Source of the DNA: Ovis canadensis
Lineage: Eukaryota; Chordata; Mammalia; Artiodactyla; Bovidae
Length of the DNA stretch: 64,000 nucleotides
Reading direction: 5' to 3'
NCBI RefSeq assembly: GCF_042477335.2
Contig: NC_091262.1
Location: 40,893,001 to 40,957,000 of the forward strand
Made by a program: the position numbers and the translations under genes. This document shows positions 56,744 through 64,000 of this stretch, piece after piece. Positions within the stretch are counted from its first letter, which is position 1. Each line of letters starts with the position of its first letter. The notes beneath the pieces are model-generated. The model worked only from the letters and a program-made list of their open reading frames with translations. It was not told where the DNA came from and did not search any database.

Positions 56744-56957
56744 GAAAGGGTAAGCACCCCAGGGCAAAACGCTGAAAGGGGGACTTTCAGGAAATAGAGT
56801 AAAAGAGAAAAGAAAAAAATCTGAAAGGGTGAGCACCCCGGGGCTAAATGCTGAAAGGGGGACTTTTGAGAAAAAGAGAAAAGAAAAAAAAATCCGGAAG
56901 GGTGAGCACTCTGGAGCGAAACGCTGAAAGGGGGACTTTCAAGAAAAAGAAAAAACT
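56744..56957 (+). repeat. Three tandem leader repeats between PBS and gag
   Basis: Units at 56,744-56,822, 56,823-56,895 and 56,896-56,957. Each has the pattern AAGGGT(A/G)AGCAC...GCTGAAAGGGGGACTTT followed by an A-rich spacer. Each contains a splice-donor-like GGTAAGC or GGTGAGC (GT at 56,750, 56,829 and 56,902). The region also covers the expected packaging-signal area. Confidence 0.85.
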
Positions 56958-58712
56958 ATGGGGAATTCCCTGTCTTTAAAGTCACAATATATGGAGCTGG
57001 TTAAGGGGCTCCTGCATTCTATAGGAATTAAAACGTCTACTCGCCGCTTGAGTGAGTTGTTCTGTCTTATAGAGCAGCATTGCTATTGGTTTCAATATCA
57101 AACAGAAGTACAACTGAATTTGAAGGAATGGAAAGTGGTGCAGAAAGAGTTAAGAAGGCAGCATCAAAAAGGAAATGTGATTCCTTTAAGGCTGTGGACT
57201 CTATGTAGCGCTATAACACAGGCTTTAAAATTAATGGCTGCTGATAGTGAGGCTGTCTCATGTTCTCTTAAGAAGGAAGATCCCCTGTATGAGGATGTGC
57301 CTATGAGTGAGAAGGAAGATGCAGGTGAAAGGGGGGCTTCATCTCGGCCTCCGCTCAAACCCGCAGATGATAGTAAAGATTCATCCACTGAGCCAGATAG
57401 AGATGTGAGTTCTGGGGAGGATTCAGATTTTGTAGAGGCAATGACTACTGCCTTTCGGAAGGTTTTATCAAATAAAAAGCGAACTTCCAAGGCTGTTAAA
57501 TCTTCTGCACCGCTCTACGCATCCCTATTTCCAGCAGCTGCCGATAAGGCTGAGGTAGGGAGAGAGAATCAGCGATTTACATTTCCTGCTACTAAGTTCT
57601 ATGATGATGATGATCTTTCAGCGCCCCCTGGAGGTTTTGTGGATCCACCTCGCCTCTTTCCCATTATACGTCAGCATGATGCACGGGCGGGAATGATTAA
57701 TGTTCAATATATGCCTTTGGAGTATAAATTTTTTAAAGATCTTAAGGCCGCTGTTTCTCAATATGGCCCCCAATCTCCTTTTGTGTTATCAATGTTAGAG
57801 AATGTGGGAACTTCTAAATTAATTCTTCCTCTTGATTGGGAATCTATAGCTCAAGCTGTTTTAGAAGGATCTCAATGGTTACAGCTTCGTAGTTGGTGGG
57901 AAGAAGAAGCCCGAAAACAACCTAGGATTAATGAGGGACAAAATCCACAAGGTCCTTTAGAAGATAAGTTGATGGGAGAAGGGCAGTATCGAGCTTTGAG
58001 GGAACAAGTTCAGTACACAGATCAGGAATTACAAAAGGTGCGTCAGGTTTTCTTAAGGGCGTGGCGTAGAGTGGTACCTACTGGACAGGCTCAACCGTCT
58101 TTTGTGAAAACTATACAAGGTCCTAATGAGCCTTATACAGATTTTTTGGCCCGCCTTCGGGTGGCTATTGAACGGACAGTCGGTCAAGATGAGATCTCAA
58201 AAATTTTACTTGATACATTGGCATATGAAAATGCTAATCCAGAATGTGAAAGGATTTTGGGACCTTTAAAAGGACAAGGGGCTTCTGTGGCTGAGTTCAT
58301 AACAGCATGCTCTGGAGTTGGAAGAGCTAAACATCAAGCCTCTGTTTTTGCAGCAGCTTTGGCAAAGGTTGTGAAACCTCAGAGGGGAAGAAACTGTTTT
58401 AATTGCGGGAAGCCAGGACATTTTCGGAAAGATTGCAAGAGACAAAAAGATGAGCCAAAAAATGAACGATTGCCAGAAAAGCGACAGCCCTCAGGTCTTT
58501 GTAGGAGATGTGGCAAGGGGAAGCATTGGACTCAGGATTGTAAATCCAAAACTGATCGGGAAGGGAATCCCTTAAGTGCCCCTTTGTTGGGAAACTTCCC
58601 AGTGGGCCTGAGCTCCTGGGGCCCAGGAACAGTACCGGGAGCTCCTTGCCAGTTTCCTGCACAGGTCAATGCCAATCTCGACAGCCAGTTTCCTCGAATG
58701 GTGCTCAAATGA
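56958..58712 (+). CDS. gag: Gag polyprotein, intact
   Basis: 584 codons with no stops. The N-terminal MGNSLS fits an N-myristoylation signal for membrane targeting of matrix. An acidic/Ser-rich linker (about 105-155) precedes the capsid, which starts near residue 230 (FPIIRQHDARAG). A major homology region lies at 387-401 (Q-G...E...F..RL). Two CCHC zinc knuckles, C480-C493 and C515-C528, mark the nucleocapsid. The C terminus overlaps the protease frame. The start is the first ATG after the leader repeats. Length is in the usual betaretrovirus range. It is shielded from the damage seen in pol and env, which may be chance in a young copy. Confidence 0.95.
   Translation: MGNSLSLKSQYMELVKGLLHSIGIKTSTRRLSELFCLIEQHCYWFQYQTEVQLNLKEWKVVQKELRRQHQKGNVIPLRLWTLCSAITQALKLMAADSEAVSCSLKKEDPLYEDVPMSEKEDAGERGASSRPPLKPADDSKDSSTEPDRDVSSGEDSDFVEAMTTAFRKVLSNKKRTSKAVKSSAPLYASLFPAAADKAEVGRENQRFTFPATKFYDDDDLSAPPGGFVDPPRLFPIIRQHDARAGMINVQYMPLEYKFFKDLKAAVSQYGPQSPFVLSMLENVGTSKLILPLDWESIAQAVLEGSQWLQLRSWWEEEARKQPRINEGQNPQGPLEDKLMGEGQYRALREQVQYTDQELQKVRQVFLRAWRRVVPTGQAQPSFVKTIQGPNEPYTDFLARLRVAIERTVGQDEISKILLDTLAYENANPECERILGPLKGQGASVAEFITACSGVGRAKHQASVFAAALAKVVKPQRGRNCFNCGKPGHFRKDCKRQKDEPKNERLPEKRQPSGLCRRCGKGKHWTQDCKSKTDREGNPLSAPLLGNFPVGLSSWGPGTVPGAPCQFPAQVNANLDSQFPRMVLK
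58589..58645 (+). promoter_or_regulatory. Gag-pro -1 ribosomal frameshift signal
   Basis: Slippery heptamer GGGAAAC at 58,589-58,595, phased G GGA AAC in the gag frame. Eight bases downstream a predicted H-type pseudoknot begins: stem 1 pairs 58,603-58,608 with 58,620-58,625, and stem 2 pairs 58,610-58,616 (GAGCTCC) with 58,638-58,644 (GGAGCTC). The protease frame is open through the site. Confidence 0.88.
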
Positions 58713-59419
58713 TGATTTCAGATTTGAAGGCTGCTACATTAGGTAGTGCAGCTGCAGATCTTCCATTAGCTGAAAATGTTATTTTATCCCCAGGAGGAGG
58801 TGTTTATAAATTACGGACTAATGTTTTTGGCCCATTACCAAGAGGAACTTTTGGGTTAATTTTGGGACGAAGTAGTGCAACATTAAGAGGATTGATTGTA
58901 TACCCAGGAGTAATTGATTCTGACTATGTCAGGGAAATTTTAATTATGGTTTCTACATCACAAACTCTTTCTTTACTAGCAGGGGAACGGATTGCACAAC
59001 TTCTCTTGTTACCTTATCATCCGTTTTCTTCATATTCAAATGAGAGAGTCGGTGGTTTTGGAAGTACGGGAAAAAGTATACTTTGGGAAATGCTCATTAA
59101 TGACTCTCATCCTTTAATGTCACTGATTATTGAAGGTAAACAGTTTGAAGGATTAGTGGATACAGGAGCAGATGTTTCGGTTATTTCTCTCCAGCAGTGG
59201 CCTAATGACTGGAAAAAAGAAAAAATTCCTCTTGTTTTAACAGGCTTAGGATCAATAGCAGATGTGTGGAGAAGCGCTCAACCTTTGTCATGCCAATTGT
59301 CTAATGGAAAGAAAGTATTTATTTATTTTTACATTGTTAATATACCTATTAATATCTGGGGAAGGGATCTTTTATTTTCTTTAGGAACAATGCTCACCAT
59401 CTTGTCAGAAAACTTGTAG
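58592..59419 (+). CDS. pro: Pro: dUTPase-protease, intact, made by frameshift
   Basis: Lies -1 to gag, has no ATG of its own near the start, and is open from the slippery site to TAG at 59,417. The first half is a trimeric-type dUTPase ([31 protein letters not shown]). The second half is an aspartic protease with the catalytic triad DTG at 59,159-59,167 ([11 protein letters not shown]) and the closing motif WGRDLL. It ends about 16 residues after that motif, so I see no G-patch domain, unlike several betaretroviral proteases. Dimeric protease cleaves the polyproteins; dUTPase lowers dUTP during reverse transcription. No inactivating change is visible. Confidence 0.92.
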   Translation, partial: KLPSGPELLGPRNSTGSSLPVSCTGQCQSRQPVSSNGAQMMISDLKAATLGSAAADLPLAENVILSPGGGVYKLRTNVFGPLPRGTFGLILGRSSATLRGLIVYPGVIDSDYVREILIMVSTSQTLSLLAGERIAQLLLLPYHPFSSYSNERVGGFGSTGKSILWEMLINDSHPLMSLIIEGKQFEGLVDTGADVSVISLQQWPNDWKKEKIPLVLTGLGSIADVWRSAQPLSCQLSNGKKVFIYFYIVNIPINIWGRDLLFSLGTMLTILSENL

Positions 59420-62055
59420 CCACTGCTCAGATTCCTCAAGCTCTCCCATTGAAATGGTTAACTGATGTCCCTAAATGGGTTGAGCAGCGGCCGCTTCCAA
59501 AAGTGAAGCTCGAGGCTTTAGAACAATTAGTAGAACAGCTTCAATCTGGCCATATCAAACCTTCCACGTCTCCTTGGAATTCCCCTGTTTTTGTCATTAA
59601 GAAAAAATCTGGTAAATGGAGAATGTTGACTGATTTAAGGGAAGTTGACAAATGTATAGAACCTATGGGAGCTTTGCAATTAGGTCTCCCTTCTCCTGCT
59701 TTGATTCCACAAAATTGGTCTTTGATGGTTTTAGATTTGAAGGATTGTTTTTTTTAATATTCCTTTGCAAATAAAAGATAGAAATAAATTTGCTTTTACT
59801 ATTCCAGTGTATAATCATGGGCAGCCCGTAAAACGTTATCAATGGACAGTGTTGCCTCAAAGAATGATTAATAGCCCTACACTTTGTCAGGAGTTTGTTG
59901 ATCGTGCTCTTATTACTGTGAGGCAACAGTTTTCTAATTGTCTTCTCTATCATTATATGGATGATCTTCTATTGGCAGCTCCTAGTAAAGAGGAACGAGA
60001 TAAATTTTTTATTCATGTGAAGAAAGCTTTAAGTGATTTGAATCTTCAAATTGCTCCTGAAAAAATTCAAACTGAATTTCCTATTTCATATTTAGGTGCT
60101 ATTTTGGAACGACAAAGAATAAAACCTCAAAAGGTCCAAATTAGACGAGATAATTTGAAAACTCTTCATGATTTTCAGAAGCTTTTGGGTGATATTAACT
60201 GGTTATATCCCATATTAGGGATCCCTACACATTAACTGCGTCATTTATTTTCTACTTTGGAGGGTGATGCTGCTCTTAACAGTCCTCGATCTCTTACTTC
60301 TCAAGCAAAAGAGGAATTATCCTTTGTAGAGCAACGGTTGAATGAAGGGTTTCTTACTTATCTACAACAGGATCAACCTATATATTTCATAGTGTTCCAT
60401 ACTCCCTATTCTCCTACTGGAGTTATTGCTCAATCTGCAGGGTTGATTGAGTGGGTATTTTTGCCCAATAACTATACAAAAAAGCTTACTACTTATATGG
60501 ATAGAATTGCTTTCCTTATTTTGAAAGGTCGAGGCCATATTACTCAGTTAATTGGAAGTGACCCTCAAACAATTATTACTCAACTTACTTCCACCCAAAT
60601 TTCTAATTGCTTACAGTTTAATGAAAATTGGCAGATAGCTCTTGCATCTTATTCAGGGACTTTTTCTAATCAATATCCTCAATCTAAAATGATAGATTTT
60701 CTTTGACATACATCAATGGTTTGTAAATCTCCTATATCTAATACTCCAGTTGAAGGAAAAACTATTTTTACAGATGCCAATAAAAATACTGCTGGCTATT
60801 GGACTGATACTATTTCTAAAGTCGTTCCACATTCCTTTTCTTCCGTGCAGCCTGCTGAACTTTGGGCCATTTGTTTGGCATTACAGGATTTTTTTTGATA
60901 TTCCTATTAATATTGTTTCTGATTCTAAATATGCAGTCTTTTCATGTATTTATCTTCCTGAAGCCACTCTACCGGTAACTTTAAAAACTAATATTGATAA
61001 ATTATTTTTTCAGGTTCAACAATTATTAATTAGGCGAACTAACCCTGTCTTTTTTACTCATATTTGAGCTCATTCTTCTCTCCCCAGACCATTATCTCAA
61101 GGAAATGCAAATATAGATGCCTTACTTTATCTTTTACAGTCTGCAACACAAGAACATTGCTTACATCATACTAATTCTAAAGGGTTACAAAAAACTTATT
61201 CGTTAACACGAAAACAAGCTCAACGCATTGTTCGTTCTTGTTCCATATGTGCACCATTTATTTTGCCCTTTGCCCCTCCTGGAGTAAATCCCAGAGGATT
61301 ACAATCTAACCAAATCTGGCAAATGGATGTTGTTTTTATTTCTTTATTCGGTAAACAGAAATATGTTCATCATACTATAGATACTTATTCTCATTTTCAA
61401 TGGGCTACAGCTTTAAGTTCAGAAAAGGCAGATTCTGTTATTACTCATTTACTATTTTGTTTTGCTATTATGGGCATACCTATAGAATTAAAAACTGATA
61501 ATGCTCCTGCATATCAATCCTCTAAATTATCTCAATTTTTAGAACAATATCATATTAAGCACACTTTTGGTATTCCTTATAATAGTCAAGGACAAGCTAT
61601 AATTGAAAGAGCTAATCGGACTCTTCGAGAATACATTGAAAAAATAAGAAAGGGGGAAAAGGGTGTGATATCACCAAGGGATGTATTAAATAAAACACTA
61701 TTAACTCTTAACTTTTTGAATGTCTGGGGAAAAAGTAAGATGGCTCCAGCAGAACAGCATTTTGGCAATTCAGAAAAGAAGACAAAAAAGCTTTGAACAT
61801 TCCCAGGTATGGTATAAGGATGAGATAAAGGGATGGATTCCGGCAGTACTTCACTTCTTGGGGCGAGGGTATGCTTTTATTTCCGTGAATAATTCCAGGA
61901 TCTGGGTTCCATTGAGATTGGTGAAGTTGCAGGATGAGCGACCGGTTCGTGCGCCAGTTTCAGGAACTGTCAATGCAGAGGACTTTCACCTTTGTGACAA
62001 GAGAGGCAGGTCCACCGACATGGGGACAGTTGAAGAAACTGACTCAAGAAGCTGA
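59353..62055 (+). pseudogene. pol: Pol (RT, RNase H, integrase), disrupted
   Basis: The pol frame opens at 59,353, overlapping pro by 67 bp. [14 protein letters not shown], then a frameshift at the T8 run 59,748-59,755. YMDD is intact at 59,954-59,965, but the otherwise conserved glycine after LPQ is Arg. Nonsense codons at 60,233 (TAA) and 60,704 (TGA). RNase H (TIFTDANKNTAGYWT, AELWAICLAL, VSDSKYAV) is split by a second frameshift at the T8 run near 60,890. Nonsense TGA at 61,065, near the RNase H C-terminal His. Integrase keeps an HHCC-like zinc region and D61,326, D61,497, E61,605 (D-35-E spacing). A third frameshift near 61,785-61,796 leads into the C-terminal domain (61,796-62,055), which overlaps env. 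It cannot yield a whole enzyme. Confidence 0.92.
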
Positions 62056-63896
62056 GAAAACATTGCAGAAAGCAGGACAACCATTGAATCCTACTAATCT
62101 TTTGTTGGCCATGATGGCGGTGGTAACTTGTCAGGTAATGTATGTGGAAGCCACAAACTATACCTATTGGGCCTATATCCCTAATCCTCCTTTGGTGCGG
62201 GCGGTGTCCTGGGGTGAAGTAGAAGTCCAAGTTTGTACTAACGAAACTAATTTTTTCCCTCCACCTGATTGTGGGGGGATTGAGCAATTATCCCAGCATG
62301 TACAGAATTATAACTTTACTAATCTTACTATAGCAGCTGAAGGTATTCCTTTATGTATAGGAGGGCATTCTTTTTGTCTGTCTACAAAAACACACTCACA
62401 TCATTCTTGTAATACTTGGGGAGTTAATTATAGGGGACAACACTTCGCAGTTTTTACTGTGCTCATTTCTTCTCGTGGCTTTAATACTTCACGGTCTTAT
62501 TTAAATAAGAGTAAGAGGATACATATGTCCCTCTGCCCTGCTTCATTTTTTGAAGCATCTTTATCACGTCTGGAGTGGGAACATTGCAGGGATCATGACC
62601 CTCGTCTAGTTATGAATTTTTCAAATCATGTAATTGTAGATTGGAGTCCTACTCATGGAGAATTTTTAGAAAAATGGTCTAATCGATCTTTAAAATGGCA
62701 TCGCATAAATGGTACCTTGAATGGTCAAGGAAATGAAACTGTAAAATGGCAACATTTTGCATTGGTTCCACCTCCATTACAAATGGATGGGCACCCTCAA
62801 TTACAAGGAGACATACGGAAATTATGGGCAGTGTCAGGTGACCTTACTATATGGACGGGAAACTTTACTTTAAATATTAATGATCCTAAGGGGCCATTTC
62901 AAGTTCATTTGCATATTAATAAATCTTACTCTGCTATAGCATGTGTAAAATTTCCTTATTCTTTACTGTATGGGCAGTGGATTTGGAATGAAATTTTGGG
63001 AGTTATATCATGTTCTGATTGTAACTTGACTCAATGTATAAATCATTCCTGGTGGGAAAATGTTGAAAACAAGATGGTCCATTCCAGTAAATTACTCTTT
63101 GGTCATTGTGAAAGCACGGACTGAACTTTGGTTGCCTGCTAATCTTACTCGACCTTGGTCGGACTCTTTTGCTGTCCCTCATCTTGTGAATGCTGTACAA
63201 ACTCTTCTCCATCGATCTCGAAGAATGCTTGGCATTGTCATCGCATCAATTCTCGCCGTGGCTTCAGTAACAGCAACAGCAACTGTAGCAGGTCTTGCTT
63301 TGCATCAGGGCATCCAGACTGCTGATTTTGTCAGGGAGTGGCATAAGGATACTCATTTATTGTGGCAACAACAGCATGATTTGGACGCTCAATTGGCTAC
63401 TGATGTATTGAATTTACAACTCACTGTTTCCTGGTTAGGAGATCAAGTGACTGTGTTAGCTACAAAGAGTGTGTTAAAATGTGATTGGAACTCATCTCAC
63501 CTATGTGTAACCCCTGTTCCCTTTAATATGAGTGAGGGTTAAGAAAAGGTGAAAAGGTCTTTAGTGGGACACCAGAATTTAACTGCTTAAATTATAGAAT
63601 TGAAACAAACTATATTGTCAACTTTTAGTAAGACGCTGCCTGATATTCTTGGTTCTGATATACTGAAGAGTCTTCAAGAAGGATTAGATAACCTTAATCC
63701 TTTACGGCATGTATCTACATTGTTAACAACATCCTTTGTAAATACTTTGTTAATTGTTGCTTTATGTTTTATTGCTTTTATAGTCTACCTGCGCTGGCAA
63801 AAAGGGAAACAATTGAAAGAAGAAGCTTTGCGTATTCAAGTGCGTATTCAGCACCTGCAAGAAAAGAAAGGGGGAGATGTAGGGAACAAGGTATAA
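61934..63896 (+). pseudogene. env: Env glycoprotein, disrupted in SU-TM
   Basis: The first frame is open for 396 codons (61,934-63,124): a long charged leader, hydrophobic signal about residues 55-70, then SU with many N-X-S/T sites. A frameshift lies between 63,060 and 63,124. The second frame carries the basic cleavage motif RSRR (63,213-63,224), a hydrophobic fusion-peptide-like stretch, and a C-X7-C loop typical of class II TM. TAA stops at 63,540 and 63,588 interrupt TM. The membrane anchor lies at about 63,729-63,791, and the tail ends at 63,896 inside the 3' LTR. The Env leader overlaps the pol 3' end. It would normally mediate attachment and fusion; here only SU could be made. Confidence 0.9.
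63861..63877 (+). other. Polypurine tract
   Basis: GAAAAGAAAGGGGGAGA lies directly before the 3' LTR, the expected plus-strand primer site. Confidence 0.9.
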
Positions 63897-64000
63897 GGAA
63901 GGTTGAGAAGTGCTTGCAAACGAGACTCTCAACCAGGGCTGAACATTCTTGCAAACGAGATGTTCAGCTAAGAATCCTCTGTTTGTTCCCGTGGGAAAAG
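63878..64000 (+). repeat. 3' LTR of the provirus (first 123 bp; continues beyond the window)
   Basis: Starts TGTAGGGAAC immediately after the PPT and matches 56,287-56,409 with one difference. The env stop codon lies 17-19 bases inside it. Confidence 0.93.

Larger units (their letters stand above)
56287..64000 (+). mobile_element. Class II (betaretrovirus-like) endogenous provirus
   Basis: Order: 5' LTR 56,287-56,712, PBS 56,715, leader repeats, gag, dUTPase-protease, pol, env, PPT, 3' LTR from 63,878. Class II placement rests on the Lys-like PBS, separate pro frame with dUTPase, two gag CCHC knuckles, and a TM with C-X7-C rather than CX6CC. Gag and pro are fully open; pol and env are broken, so it is not an autonomous element. 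Confidence 0.93.

Overview
This is mammalian nuclear DNA from a ruminant, most likely a bovid. It is packed with BovB (RTE-type LINE) copies, Bov-A/Bov-tA tRNA-derived SINEs, CHR-type SINEs, artiodactyl L1 3' ends and ERV LTRs. No bacterial-type genes, CRISPR arrays or functional tRNA genes are visible. The only cellular protein-coding candidate is an intronless LAGE3-like (KEOPS/EKC subunit, Pcc1 family) retrocopy at 20,123-21,413, with an intact 173-codon ORF.

Layout. 1-8,975 is an array of a roughly 1.6-2.0 kb composite repeat on the minus strand. Each unit carries an L1 ORF2 3' piece, a non-L1 body and a short minisatellite with a small hairpin motif. Its first unit is split by a 1,288-bp solo LTR. 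9-14.7 kb is a patchwork of SINEs, BovB and L1. 14.7-18.5 kb holds plus-oriented composite-unit pieces with one internal 0.5-kb inversion. 18.5-23.2 kb is L1 sequence carrying nested SINEs and the LAGE3 retrocopy. 23.2-33.4 kb holds three copies of an unrecognised GC-richer segment, a palindromic AT-rich minisatellite and a near full-length BovB. 33.8-34.4 kb is an inverted copy of 10.2-10.75 kb. 34.4-40.4 kb is nested BovB. 40.4-54.3 kb is a second composite-repeat array, now on the plus strand, broken at 41.6-44.6 kb by LTR sequence and BovB. The two outer arrays therefore face each other.

56,287 to the window end is a class II (betaretrovirus-like) endogenous provirus: 5' LTR, Lys-type primer site, a leader with three tandem repeats, intact gag, intact dUTPase-protease, damaged pol, damaged env, polypurine tract and the start of the 3' LTR. 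Gag and pro are joined by a well-formed -1 frameshift signal (slippery heptamer plus predicted pseudoknot). Pol has three frameshifts and three nonsense codons; env has one frameshift and two nonsense codons. The visible 123 bp of 3' LTR differ from the 5' LTR at one base, suggesting a fairly recent insertion.

Edges of repeats were placed by eye from shared landmarks and may be off by tens of bases. Family names rest on recognised consensus features, not on a database search.
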